Assembly (NCBI GenBank): GCA_035296625.1
Contig: DATHAO010000049.1
Span: 1-64,000, forward strand
DNA from: DATCLS01 sp035296625
GTDB lineage: Bacteria > Actinomycetota > Acidimicrobiia > Acidimicrobiales > VFJN01
DNA: 64,000 nucleotides
Direction: 5' to 3'
A program made the translations under genes and the position numbers. The notes under the pieces were generated by a model. That model was given only the letters and a program-made list of their open reading frames with translations, did not search any database and was not told the DNA's origin. Numbering within the stretch: the first letter of the stretch is position 1; each line of letters opens with the position of its first letter. Positions 7,744 to 16,342 of this stretch are shown in pieces.

Positions 7744-9411
7744 GTGGCCAAGGGATCGTCGTCGCCGGCGGAGCGGCTCGACCGGTACCGGTCGATGCGC
7801 GACTTCGACCGGACGGAGGAGCCGTCGGGCGAGGCGGCCCCCGACGGCGAGGCCCGGCCCGCCGCGCGCGGGCGCTTCGTGGTGCAGCGGCACCGGGCCC
7901 GGCGACTCCATTACGACCTGCGCCTCGAGGTCGATGGCGTGCTGGCCAGCTGGGCGGTGCCGAAGGGTCCGACGCTCGATCCCAAGGCCCGCCACCTGGC
8001 CGTGCACGTCGAGGACCACCCGATCGAGTACGCCGACTTCGAGGGGGTCATCCCGTCGGGCGAGTATGGCGGCGGCGACGTCATCGTGTGGGATCGGGGG
8101 ACGTGGTCGCCGGTGCGCACCGACGACCCGGCAGCCGCCATCGCCGGGGGCGAGCTGCACTTCGACCTGGCCGGCGAGAAGCTGGCCGGCCGGTTCGTGC
8201 TGGTCCGCACCGACCGGGGCGGCGAGCGGTCGGGCAAGGAACAGTGGCTGCTGCTCCACAAGGACGACGACGACGCCCAGCCCGGTTGGGATCCCGAGGA
8301 CCATCCCCGGTCGGTCAAGTCGGGCCGCACCAACGAGGAGGTGAAGGCCGACCCCGAGTCGCTGTGGCACGGCGACCGGCCGGCTGCGGAGGCGGAGGTC
8401 AAGGTGAAGGCGGAGGGCGCACCCGAGGGGGCCTCGGCCGGGTGGCCGCCGCTCCCCACGTGGGACGGCCCCACAGAGGACGAGCTCGCCGCGCTTGACG
8501 CCCTCGGCGCCAAGGGCCGCTGGACGGTGCAGGGCCACGAGCTGGCGCTCACGAACCTCGACAAGGTGTTGTTCCCCGGACGCGACGACGAGGCGCCGGT
8601 CACCAAGCGCGACCTCATCCGCTACCACGCCGTGATCGCCCCCGTCCTGCTGCCCCACCTGGCCGACCGGCCCCTCAACACCCACCGGTACCCGAACGGC
8701 GTGGACAAGCCGGGCTTCTGGCACAAGGAGGTGCCGAGCCACGCTCCCGAATGGCTGAGCCGCTGGCGCAACGACGAGGCCGATCCCGGCGAGACCGAGT
8801 GGTACGCGGTGCCCGACAGCGTCGCGACGCTCGTGTGGCTGGCGAACTTCGCGGCCATCGAGCTGCACCCGTGGACCTCCCGCCTGGTCGACGTGCACCA
8901 GCCGACCTACGCCCTGTTCGACATCGACCCCGGCGCCAAGACGACGTGGGACGAGGTGCTGTTCCTGGCCCGCCTGCACCGCACGGCGCTCGAGCACCTC
9001 GGCGTCGAGGGCCTGCCCAAGGTGACGGGCCAGCGAGGCGTGCAGATCTGGGTGCCGGTGGCGCCGGGCTACACCTTCGAACAGACCCGGGCCTGGACCG
9101 AGTCGGTGTCCAAGGCCGTCGGCCGCACCGTGCCCGAGCTGATCAGCTGGGCGTGGACCAAGTCCGATCGGCGGGGCCTGGCCCGCCTCGACTACACCCA
9201 GAACGTGAAGAACAAGACGCTGGTGGCGCCCTACAGCGCCCGGCCGGCGCCGGGCGCCCCGGTCTCGGTGCCGATCGAGTGGGACGAGCTCGACGACCCC
9301 GACCTGCACCCCGACCGCTGGACCGTGCGCACCGTGGTCGACCGGGTGGCCGCGATCGGTGACCCGTTCGCCCGCCTGCTCGGCGTCGATCAGGTCCTCC
9401 CCGACCTGTGA
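7744..9411 (+). CDS. LigD-like protein: 3'-phosphoesterase plus polymerase/primase domains, no ligase domain
   Basis: A 555-residue protein with the phosphoesterase (PE) domain first (residues about 40-195). It shows RFVVQRHRARRLHYDLRLE, then WAVPKGP, VEDHPIEYADFEG and IPSGEYGGGDV. An acidic/Lys linker follows, then the LigD polymerase domain (about 255-545) with catalytic LFDIDPG near residue 394 and LDYTQN near 481. The ATP-dependent ligase domain found in LigD of Mycobacterium or Pseudomonas is absent. LigD PE and Pol heal and fill broken DNA ends in Ku-dependent end joining. No ku or ATP-ligase gene is in the window, so a separate ligase must work with it. Confidence 0.9.
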   Translation: MAKGSSSPAERLDRYRSMRDFDRTEEPSGEAAPDGEARPAARGRFVVQRHRARRLHYDLRLEVDGVLASWAVPKGPTLDPKARHLAVHVEDHPIEYADFEGVIPSGEYGGGDVIVWDRGTWSPVRTDDPAAAIAGGELHFDLAGEKLAGRFVLVRTDRGGERSGKEQWLLLHKDDDDAQPGWDPEDHPRSVKSGRTNEEVKADPESLWHGDRPAAEAEVKVKAEGAPEGASAGWPPLPTWDGPTEDELAALDALGAKGRWTVQGHELALTNLDKVLFPGRDDEAPVTKRDLIRYHAVIAPVLLPHLADRPLNTHRYPNGVDKPGFWHKEVPSHAPEWLSRWRNDEADPGETEWYAVPDSVATLVWLANFAAIELHPWTSRLVDVHQPTYALFDIDPGAKTTWDEVLFLARLHRTALEHLGVEGLPKVTGQRGVQIWVPVAPGYTFEQTRAWTESVSKAVGRTVPELISWAWTKSDRRGLARLDYTQNVKNKTLVAPYSARPAPGAPVSVPIEWDELDDPDLHPDRWTVRTVVDRVAAIGDPFARLLGVDQVLPDL

Positions 9412-9485
9412 CGGGTGACCCGTGACCGGCTGCCCAGACGGCGTGCCGTGGGTGGCGCGTCCCGAGAGCGGCGGGGGGCAGGGCG

Positions 9486-10373
9486 TCAGACGATCTTGCG
9501 GCGGGTGACGACCTGGGCGAGGTAGGCGGCGAACTCGGGGCCGAGGTCCTCGCGGTCGAGCGCAAGCTCGACTGTCGCGCGGAGGTAGTCGAGCTTCTTG
9601 CCGATGTCGAAGCGACCCTCGTCGAACACGAAGCCGTAGACCGGCTGCTCGTCGAGCAGGATGGCGATGGCGTCGGTGAGCTGCATCTCACCACCGACGC
9701 CGGGCTCGATGCGGTCGAGCGCGTCGAAGATCTGCGGGGTGAACACGTAGCGCCCCATGACCGCCAGGTCCGACGGCGCGTCCTCGGGCTTGGGCTTCTC
9801 GACGATGCCGCGCAGGCGCACGAGCCCGCTCTCGTCGGGCGGGTCGACCGCCGCGCACCCGTAGGACGAGATCTCGTCGGGGGGGAACGACTTGAACGCG
9901 ATCACCGAGCCGGAGGTGCGTTCGTGGGCGGCGATCATGTCCTCGAGCACGCGAGAGCGCTCGTCCATGATGTCGTCGCCGAGCATGACCACGAACGGGT
10001 CGTCGCCGACGTGCTTACGGGCGACCGACACGGCGTGGCCCAGGCCCAGCGCCTCGCCCTGCCGGACGTAGTGGATGTCGGCCAGCTGAGCCAGGCTCCG
10101 CACCTCGGCCAGCAGCTCGTGCTTGCCCGACGCCTCGAGCGACACCTCGAGCTCGATGGACCGGTCGAAGTGGTCCTCGAGGCTGCGCTTGCCCCGGCCG
10201 GTGATGATGAGGATGTCGTCGATGCCGGCCCGGACGGCCTCCTCCACCACGTACTGGATCGCGGGACGGTCGACGATCGGCAGCATCTCCTTGGGCTGGG
10301 CCTTCGTGGCCGGCAGGAAGCGGGTGCCGAGGCCGGCGGCCGGGATGACCGCCTTGCGCACTGAACTCGTCAT
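9486..10373 (-). CDS. galU: UTP--glucose-1-phosphate uridylyltransferase GalU
   Basis: A 295-residue nucleotidyltransferase, standard GalU length. The nucleotide-binding loop AAGLGTRFLPATKAQPKEML is at the N-terminus. VMLGDDIMDE (metal-binding region), GIVEKPKPEDAPSDLAVMGRY and GVGGEMQLTDAI follow in family order. It makes UDP-glucose from UTP and glucose-1-phosphate for cell-envelope sugars. The ATG at 10373 has GAGGTG upstream. Divergent from fmdB/ruc; the galU-fmdB-glp neighbourhood is also found in Mycobacterium tuberculosis (Rv0991c-Rv0994). Confidence 0.95.
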   Translation of the reverse strand: MTSSVRKAVIPAAGLGTRFLPATKAQPKEMLPIVDRPAIQYVVEEAVRAGIDDILIITGRGKRSLEDHFDRSIELEVSLEASGKHELLAEVRSLAQLADIHYVRQGEALGLGHAVSVARKHVGDDPFVVMLGDDIMDERSRVLEDMIAAHERTSGSVIAFKSFPPDEISSYGCAAVDPPDESGLVRLRGIVEKPKPEDAPSDLAVMGRYVFTPQIFDALDRIEPGVGGEMQLTDAIAILLDEQPVYGFVFDEGRFDIGKKLDYLRATVELALDREDLGPEFAAYLAQVVTRRKIV

Positions 10374-10559
10374 CGTGAACACCTCGTGGTTTCGGGTCTG
10401 GTCGAGTCTTTGGCTGTCGGAGAGGCCCCTCCAGGCTCCGAGGCTGACAGACGCTACTTGTCGCCGACCCGCCCGGCCGCCACAGGCCCGGCGGGGGCCA
10501 ACGCGGCGCGCACGGCCACCCGTCGTGCGATGGCGAACGGCGCCGGCCCGCCGGTACGC

Positions 10560-10586
10560 TTGGCACTCTCCCGGCCCGAGTGCCAA
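10560..10586. promoter_or_regulatory. CIRCE element, putative HrcA operator
   Basis: TTGGCACTC (10560-10568), a 9-base spacer, then GAGTGCCAA (10578-10586): a perfect 9-9-9 inverted repeat. It matches the CIRCE consensus TTAGCACTC-N9-GAGTGCTAA, with the G/C variant usual in high-GC actinobacteria. HrcA binds CIRCE and represses heat-shock genes. The site is 79 bp before the fmdB ATG and about 190 bp from the divergent galU start. Confidence 0.88.
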
Positions 10587-10665
10587 CACCGGGCACGGGG
10601 CGCGAGAGCGAGTCGGCTACCGGTCGTCGAGGGCGACGACCGGTGTGACCCAGCGGAGAGGGTGC

Positions 10666-11016
10666 ATGCCCACGTACGAATATCGCTGCAAGGACTGCGG
10701 CGAGCTGCTCGAGGTCGTCCAGTCGTTCCGCGACGATCCCCTGACCGTCTGCCCGCGCTGCACGGGCACCCTCAAGAAGGTGTTCCAGCCCGTGGGCATC
10801 GCCTTCAAGGGTCAGGGCTTCTACCGCAACGACGCCCGCTCGGCATCCTCCACGGTGGCCGGTGCCTCCAAGACCTCGGCGGACGGGTCGTCGTCGTCCG
10901 ACTCGTCGTCGGGCTCGTCCGACTCCACCTCGGGCGGGTCGTCGGACTCGTCCTCCAGCTCGTCGTCGGACTCGTCCTCGTCGAGCGGGGCACCCTCCAA
11001 GGCCACGTCCGCGTGA
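10666..11016 (+). CDS. ruc: FmdB-family zinc-ribbon protein, Ruc-like heat-shock chaperone
   Basis: A 116-residue protein. The N-terminal zinc ribbon has CKDC (residues 8-11) and CPRC (29-32) after the typical MPTYEYRC start. From about residue 60 it is a disordered tail almost entirely of Ser, Asp and Gly. This is the architecture of M. tuberculosis Rv0991c (Ruc), an HrcA-regulated, redox-switched chaperone encoded beside galU. Here a CIRCE element lies upstream and galU is the divergent neighbour, so orthology is well supported. The downstream mtnP starts inside its stop codon (GTGA overlap), so the two are translationally coupled. Confidence 0.82.
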   Translation: MPTYEYRCKDCGELLEVVQSFRDDPLTVCPRCTGTLKKVFQPVGIAFKGQGFYRNDARSASSTVAGASKTSADGSSSSDSSSGSSDSTSGGSSDSSSSSSSDSSSSSGAPSKATSA

Positions 11017-11819
11017 GCGCCGCCGCTGGGGACGGGCGCCGCGCCGACATCGGCGTCTACGGGGGCTCGGGGCTCTATTCCCTCCTCGACGACGTCGAGG
11101 TGCTCGAGATCGAGACGCCGTTCGGCCACCCCGCCGCGCCGGTCACGATCGGGTCGGTGGGCGGGCGCCGGGTGGCGTTCCTGCCCCGCCACGGGCTCGA
11201 CCACACGCTTCCCCCGCACCGGGTGCCCTACCGGGCCAACGCCTGGGCGCTGCGCGAGCTGGGCGTGCGGGCGATCTTCGCCCCGTGCGCCTCGGGCTCG
11301 CTGCAGCCCGACATCCACCCGGGCGAGTTCGTCGTTCTCGACCAGATCGTCGACCGCACGGCCGGCCGCCCCTCGTCGTTCCACGACGGCCCGGGCTCGC
11401 CCGAGGGCCTGGCTGCGGTGGACCACGTCAGCTTCGCCGACCCCTACGACGCCGACCTGCGCAAGGTGGCGATCGAGGCGTGCCGGGCGGAGGGCGTCAC
11501 CGTGCACGAGACCGGCACCGTGGTCGTCATCGAGGGTCCGCGGTTCTCGACCCGGGCCGAATCCCGCTGGTACGGCGCGCAGGGCTGGCACGTCATCAAC
11601 ATGACGCAGATGCCCGAAGCGGTGCTGGCCGCCGAGGCCGGCATACCGTACGTGTCGATCGCCCTCATCACCGACTACGACGCTGGGCTCGACGGGGCAC
11701 CGGGCATCGAGCCGGTGACCATGGACGAGGTCTTCGCGACGCTCGAACGCAACGCCGAGGTCGTGCGCCGGGTGCTGTTCCGGGCTGTCGATCTCCTGGC
11801 CGACTCGGCCCTGGCGTAG
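11013..11819 (+). CDS. mtnP: S-methyl-5'-thioadenosine phosphorylase / purine nucleoside phosphorylase family
   Basis: A 268-residue member of the MTAP/PNP family. It has the phosphate-binding start IGVYGGSGLY, then FLPRHGLDHTLPPHRVPYRA, IFAPCASGSL, VIEGPRFSTRAES and the base/ribose region NMTQMPEAVLAAEAGIPYVS, ending LITDYDAG. The family cleaves methylthioadenosine (or inosine/methylthioinosine) with phosphate. The MT.xPE segment favours MTA-type substrates, but this is not proof. The GTG at 11013 overlaps the ruc stop by 4 bases, so it is also likely under HrcA control. Confidence 0.87.
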   Translation: MSAAAGDGRRADIGVYGGSGLYSLLDDVEVLEIETPFGHPAAPVTIGSVGGRRVAFLPRHGLDHTLPPHRVPYRANAWALRELGVRAIFAPCASGSLQPDIHPGEFVVLDQIVDRTAGRPSSFHDGPGSPEGLAAVDHVSFADPYDADLRKVAIEACRAEGVTVHETGTVVVIEGPRFSTRAESRWYGAQGWHVINMTQMPEAVLAAEAGIPYVSIALITDYDAGLDGAPGIEPVTMDEVFATLERNAEVVRRVLFRAVDLLADSALA

Positions 11820-11835
11820 CGCCACGCCCGTGGCG
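11820..11835 (+). terminator. Hairpin just after mtnP stop
   Basis: CGCCAC-GCCC-GTGGCG folds as a 6-bp GC stem with a 4-base loop immediately after the TAG. No T-tract follows, so it is only a candidate terminator or 3'-stabilising stem for the ruc-mtnP transcript. Confidence 0.35.
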
Positions 11836-11891
11836 GCTAGCGTCGGCGCCACGGCTTCCCCCGCCTGATCCCCTCTTCGCGGAGGAACGCC

Positions 11892-12563
11892 GTGTCCCAC
11901 CCCCCGTTCGTCGCCGTGCGCGCCCGGCGGGCGCTGGCCCGCCCCGTCGTGCGCCGCATCGCCGTCGCTGCCGTGGCCCTCGCAACCGGGCTCATCGTCA
12001 CCTCGCTGGTGCAGTCGGCTGAGGCCGCCCGCTCGCGCTGGGGCGCCAGCCGCCCGGTGGCGGTCGCCACCCGTGACCTGGCCGCCGGCGAGGTCGTCGG
12101 CGCCGGCGGCGTCGCCGTCCGGATGCTGCCGGAGGCCGCCGTCCCCGAACGGGCGCTGTCCGGCGCGCCGCTGGGCCGGGTGGTCCGCCAGCCCGTCGCC
12201 CGCGGCGAGGCGCTGGTTCCCGACCGGCTGGCGCCCGACGGCCTGACGGGGGCCGCGGCGCTCGTCCCGGCGGGCCGGCTGGCCGTCGCCGTGCCGGTCG
12301 GCCCCGGCGGGGCGCCGCCGCTGGTCGTGGGCGACATCGTCGACGTGCTGGCTGTCGTGCCGGGCGGGACGGCATCGTCCACCGCCGCTGCAGGCGACGC
12401 GGGCACCGGCGGCGACGTGCCGGCGTTCCCGCTGGTGGCCGGCGCCGGCGTCGTGGACGTCGGCGAGGACGCCGTCACCGTCGCCGTGCCCCGTGACGAC
12501 GCCCCGGCCGTCGCGGCCGCTCTCGCCCAAGGGGCCGTGGTGCTCGCCCTCGTCGGAGCGTGA
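11892..12563 (+). CDS. SAF-domain protein (CpaB/RcpC-like)
   Basis: A 223-residue protein. It has a basic N-terminus, one membrane segment (IAVAAVALATGLIVTSLV), then an SAF domain (residues about 55-120: RPVAVATRDLAAGEVVGAG ... VRQPVARGEALVPDRL). A second beta-rich part follows (GDIVDVLAVVP, VVDVGEDAVTVAVP). Such proteins resemble CpaB/RcpC, which stabilise Flp/Tad pilus secretion, but no tad genes are nearby, so its role is open. It starts at a GTG about 70 bp after mtnP and may be co-transcribed. Confidence 0.7.
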   Translation: MSHPPFVAVRARRALARPVVRRIAVAAVALATGLIVTSLVQSAEAARSRWGASRPVAVATRDLAAGEVVGAGGVAVRMLPEAAVPERALSGAPLGRVVRQPVARGEALVPDRLAPDGLTGAAALVPAGRLAVAVPVGPGGAPPLVVGDIVDVLAVVPGGTASSTAAAGDAGTGGDVPAFPLVAGAGVVDVGEDAVTVAVPRDDAPAVAAALAQGAVVLALVGA

Positions 12564-12630
12564 TCTCACGGGAGGCGCGACGGCGGCCGCGGGCAACCAC
12601 CGCCGGCCGGGTTCGGGTGCGCCCCGCCGC

Positions 12631-13449
12631 TCAGCGGAACGGCGTGGCGAGCAGCACCAGCACGAACGCGCCGAGCGTCAGGCGGTACAGCACGAACGGC
12701 AGGAACGACCGGGTCCGCACCAGCTTGAGCGTGCCCCACACCGCCAGGTAGCCGGTCACGGCCGAGGCGATGATGCCCCAGGCGAACGGCGCCAGGAAGT
12801 CCGACGGGATGCCGCCCTCATCCTGCACGTCGAGCGCCTTGTAGACGAGTGCGCCCGCCGTGATGGGCAGGCTCATGAGGAACGCGAACCGGGCGGCCGC
12901 GTCGCGGTTCAGCCCGGCGTAGCGCCCGACCGTGATCGTCACGCCCGAGCGCGACACCCCCGGCTGCAGGGCGAGCGCCTGGCCGACGCCCATGAACAGG
13001 GCGTCACGCAGGCCGACCTCGTCGATCGTGCGCTTGCCGAGCGCGCCGTCGGCCCAGGCCAGGGCGAGCGCCCCGACGATCAGCATGACGGCGATCAGCC
13101 AGATCTGGTCGGTGCTGTCCTCGATCGGGCCCGACAGCAGGGCTCCGACCACGGCGGCGGGCACGGCGGACAGGGCGATCAGCCAGGCCAGCCACCCGTC
13201 CCTGGACCGGGGCTCACGGACGGCCGCCCGCCCGAGCCGCACGATGTCGAACCGGAAGTACGCCACGGCCCCACCGAGGGTGCCCAGGTGTAGGGCGACG
13301 TCGAACGTCTTCTGGAGCGAGTCGTCGCCGGCGAAGTCGTCCCACCCGAACAGCCAGGGCACGAGCACGAGGTGCCCCGACGAGGAGATCGGAAGGTACT
13401 CGGCGAGCCCCTGGGTGATGCCCAAGACGATGGCGTGGAAGATCGACAC
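12631..13449 (-). CDS. uppP: Undecaprenyl-diphosphatase UppP (BacA family)
   Basis: A 272-residue polytopic membrane enzyme, normal UppP length. Signature regions are ITQGLAEYLPISSSGHL near the N-terminus and LALQPGVSRSGVTITVGRYAGL in the middle, with catalytic Glu, Ser and Arg. FAFLMSLPITAGA and C-terminal helices follow. It dephosphorylates undecaprenyl diphosphate to recycle the lipid carrier for peptidoglycan. I chose the GTG at 13449 (VSIFHAIVLG), since the frame further upstream is non-homologous. Same strand as the tldD/tldE genes but 150 bp downstream of them. Confidence 0.95.
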   Translation of the reverse strand: MSIFHAIVLGITQGLAEYLPISSSGHLVLVPWLFGWDDFAGDDSLQKTFDVALHLGTLGGAVAYFRFDIVRLGRAAVREPRSRDGWLAWLIALSAVPAAVVGALLSGPIEDSTDQIWLIAVMLIVGALALAWADGALGKRTIDEVGLRDALFMGVGQALALQPGVSRSGVTITVGRYAGLNRDAAARFAFLMSLPITAGALVYKALDVQDEGGIPSDFLAPFAWGIIASAVTGYLAVWGTLKLVRTRSFLPFVLYRLTLGAFVLVLLATPFR

Positions 13450-13601
13450 GGGTGCGAGGTGGTGTGCGGGGCGGCCCAGCGGCCGGCGCTCGGCCCGGCC
13501 CACCCGACGACGGGCGCAGGTTAGTGGTCACCCGCGACAGTCGGGGACGGACAGACCGCGCTTCGTTCGTCGCAGGCGAACAGAGCCGGGCGGAACGGCC
13601 G

Positions 13602-14942
13602 TCACGCCCCGCCGAGGCTGACGCCGGGGATGACGAGCGCCACTGCGCCGGTGCCGCCGGGCGTCCATTCGCGCTCGCCGCCCACGGCGCTCACGTCCAG
13701 CAGCAGGCGCTGCAGCGTCGAGGCGATCGTCGCCTCGCGCACGGGCTCGGCCAGGGCCCCGTCGCGCACCATCAGGCCCTCGATCCCGACGGAGAAGTCG
13801 CCCGAGACGGGGTTCACGCCCGAGTGCAACCCGTTCATGGACTGCACGAGGATGCCGTGGTCGACGCCGGCGATCAGCTCGTCGAGCGACCCCGAGCCGA
13901 GCGCCAACTGCAGCGCCTGGGCGCCGACGCCGGGCGTCGAGCGGTAGCCCCGCACCGCCGAGGCGGTCGAGGGCACGCCGGCACGCCGGCCGGTGGCCGT
14001 GTTGTGCAGGAACCCCTGCAGCACGCCGCCCTCGATCAGGGCGGTGCGCCGGGTGGCGAGCCCCTCGCCGTCGTGGCTGTCGGCCCCAAGCGAGGCGGGG
14101 TCGGTGGCGTCGTCGACGACGGTGAGCAGCGGCGATGCAATCTGCTCGCCGACCCGGTCCGCGAAGGGCGAGCGGCCCTTCAGAACCGACTCGCCGTCCA
14201 GCGTGCCGCCCACCACGCCGAGCAGCGTGGCAGCCAGGCGCGGCTCGAGCACGAGCGTGACCGTGCCGCTGGCGGGCTGTACGGCGCCAAGCAGCCGGGT
14301 GGCCCGCTCGGCGGCGTCGAGCGCCGCCTCGTCGAGGTCGATGTCGGCCGGCTCGCGGCCCACCGACACGCCGTACCCGGTCTGGGTCTCGTCACCGTCC
14401 TCGGCGAGCGCCATGACGGCCAGGTGGCACACGGTCGAACGGCCGCTCACGGCGATGCCGGTCGAGGTGGCGACCGCGCCCTCGCCGCTGCCGTCGCCCC
14501 ACTGCGCGACCCGCACGCCGACGATGCGCGGATCGCGGGCCCTGACCGCTCGCTCGAGCTCGATGGCCATGTCGACCTTGCGCTCGGTGGGCAGCTCTGC
14601 GAGGCCGTCGCGCCACAGGTCGATCGCCGGCGGGGCGACGCCGTCCGGCTCGGCCAGGCCGATCCACGCCTCGGGCTCGGCGTAGGCGGCGTTGTCTCGG
14701 GCCTCGGCCAGCACGTCGGTCACGACGGCCTCGTCGAGCGAGCCGGCCCAGGCGAAACCCTGGCGCTTGTCGCGCACGACGCGGATGCCGACGCCGGCGG
14801 AGGTGGCCTGGGTCAGGGACTCGATCTCGCCGCCGTGCACCTTCACCGACGTGGACGTGCCCTGCGCGACGAAGGCCTCGACCTCCTCGCCGGGGACGGC
14901 CTGCCCGGCGATGCGCTGGGCCATGTCCAACAGATCGGTCAT
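13602..14942 (-). CDS. TldE/PmbA-family protein (second copy)
   Basis: A 446-residue protein of the TldD/PmbA family without an HExxxH zinc site, which makes it TldE-type. Family segments are SAGVGIRVVRDKRQGFAWAG near residue 50, SVLKGRSPFADRVGEQIASP, and GLHSGVNPVSGDFSVGIEGL near the end. TldE forms a heterodimeric protease with TldD that trims modified peptides such as microcins or degrades antitoxins (known from Escherichia coli). The gene upstream is a paralogue of nearly equal length, so this is a tandem duplication. ATG at 14942. Confidence 0.88.
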   Translation of the reverse strand: MTDLLDMAQRIAGQAVPGEEVEAFVAQGTSTSVKVHGGEIESLTQATSAGVGIRVVRDKRQGFAWAGSLDEAVVTDVLAEARDNAAYAEPEAWIGLAEPDGVAPPAIDLWRDGLAELPTERKVDMAIELERAVRARDPRIVGVRVAQWGDGSGEGAVATSTGIAVSGRSTVCHLAVMALAEDGDETQTGYGVSVGREPADIDLDEAALDAAERATRLLGAVQPASGTVTLVLEPRLAATLLGVVGGTLDGESVLKGRSPFADRVGEQIASPLLTVVDDATDPASLGADSHDGEGLATRRTALIEGGVLQGFLHNTATGRRAGVPSTASAVRGYRSTPGVGAQALQLALGSGSLDELIAGVDHGILVQSMNGLHSGVNPVSGDFSVGIEGLMVRDGALAEPVREATIASTLQRLLLDVSAVGGEREWTPGGTGAVALVIPGVSLGGA

Positions 14943-14998
14943 CGGTGCCCTCCTGGCGTCGCGGATGGTCGGGGGTGGGGGACGGGGGGGACGGGGGC

Positions 14999-16342
14999 TC
15001 AGGCACCCGAGATCGAGACGTCGCCCACGACGAGGGTGACGCCGGCGGCGCTCATGGGCAGCCACGTGAGGTCGTTGCCGACTGCGGTCACGTCGTGCAG
15101 CAGGCGCTGCAGCGTCGAGGCGATGGTGAACTCGCGCAGCGGCTCGGCCAGCTCGCCGCCGCGGATGCGGAGGCCCTGGGCGCCGGTCGACAGGTCGCCG
15201 GAGACGGCGTTCACGCCCGAGTGGAGGCCGGAGACGTCCTGGACGAGCACGCCGTCGTCGACGCCGGCCAGCAGCTCGGCGGGCCCGGTGGGGCCGGGCA
15301 GCAGGCGGGCGGCCCGACAGCCGGCGCTCGGGGTCGTCTTGAAGCCGCCGCGCACGGCCGAACCGGTCGAGGTGGTGCCCGAGCGGCGGGCCGTCCAGGT
15401 GGAGTGCACGAAGCCGCGCAGCACTCCGTAGTCGACCAGCGGTACGCGCCGGGTGGCCAGGCCCTCGTCGTCGATCGTGGCGGCGCCCCACGCCCGGACG
15501 TCGGTCGGGTCCTCGAGGAGGGTGAGCGCCGGCGTGGCCACCTGCTCGCCGACGCGCTCGGCGAACAGCGAGCGGCCCTTGACCACCTCCTCGCCCGACA
15601 GCGTGCCGGCGACGACGCCCACGAGCTGGGCGGTCACCCAAGGGTCGAGCACGATCGTGAGCCGACCGGACGGGGGTTGGGTGGCGCCGAGCAGGCGCAC
15701 CGAGCGCTCGACGGCCTCGCGCACGGTGGCGTCGAGGTCGAGCTCCTCGAACGCGCGCCCGACCGAGAACCCGAAGCCGAGCTGGGTCTCGTCGCCGTCG
15801 GTGGCGAGCGGGTAGGCGACGATCTCGCAGCCGGTCGCCCGGGTGGCCCGGCGGATGCCGGTTGTGGTGACGACCGCCGACTCGCCGAGCACGTCGGCGT
15901 AGTCGCAGGACTCGAAGCCCGAGATGCGCCCGTCCGCGGCCCGCACGGCCCGCTCGAGCTCGAGCAGCAGGTCGACCTTGCGGTCGGTGGGTACCTCCGC
16001 CAGGCCGGGGCGCCACAGGTCGAGCGCCGCGGGCTCCACGCCGTCGGGCTTGGCCAGGCCGGCGAGGTCGTCGGGTTCGGCGAACGCGGCGTTGTCGCGG
16101 GCCTCGGCCACGGCCTCACCCAGGGCGCCGGCGTCGAACGTGCCGCAGTAGGCGAAGCCCTGGCGGTGGTCGCGCACGACCCGCACGCCAACCCCCAGCG
16201 ACTCCGCCACGGCCAGCTGCTCGACGCCGCCGTCGTGGACGCGGACCTGCGTGTCGCGGGACCGCTCGACGTAGGCCTCGAGCTGCTCGCCGTCGTGCGC
16301 CAGCGCCGCCACGGCGTCGGCGACGTCGAGCAGATCCGTCAC
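14999..16342 (-). CDS. TldE/PmbA-family protein (first copy)
   Basis: A 447-residue TldE-type protein, again without HExxxH. It carries LGVGVRVVRDHRQGFAYCG, VVKGRSLFAERVGEQVATP and GLHSGVNAVSGDLSTGAQGL, aligned block for block with the next gene downstream. Its GTG start at 16342 overlaps the tldD stop by 4 bases (GTGA), so it is translationally coupled and is the more likely obligate partner of TldD. The second paralogue begins 56 bp downstream. Confidence 0.88.
   Translation of the reverse strand: MTDLLDVADAVAALAHDGEQLEAYVERSRDTQVRVHDGGVEQLAVAESLGVGVRVVRDHRQGFAYCGTFDAGALGEAVAEARDNAAFAEPDDLAGLAKPDGVEPAALDLWRPGLAEVPTDRKVDLLLELERAVRAADGRISGFESCDYADVLGESAVVTTTGIRRATRATGCEIVAYPLATDGDETQLGFGFSVGRAFEELDLDATVREAVERSVRLLGATQPPSGRLTIVLDPWVTAQLVGVVAGTLSGEEVVKGRSLFAERVGEQVATPALTLLEDPTDVRAWGAATIDDEGLATRRVPLVDYGVLRGFVHSTWTARRSGTTSTGSAVRGGFKTTPSAGCRAARLLPGPTGPAELLAGVDDGVLVQDVSGLHSGVNAVSGDLSTGAQGLRIRGGELAEPLREFTIASTLQRLLHDVTAVGNDLTWLPMSAAGVTLVVGDVSISGA

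Noticed and set aside
9408..9425. ACGGGT-G-ACCCGT palindrome between convergent ligD-like gene and galU as a terminator
   Set aside because: A one-base loop cannot form this hairpin as drawn and no T-run follows; it could be a chance palindrome.
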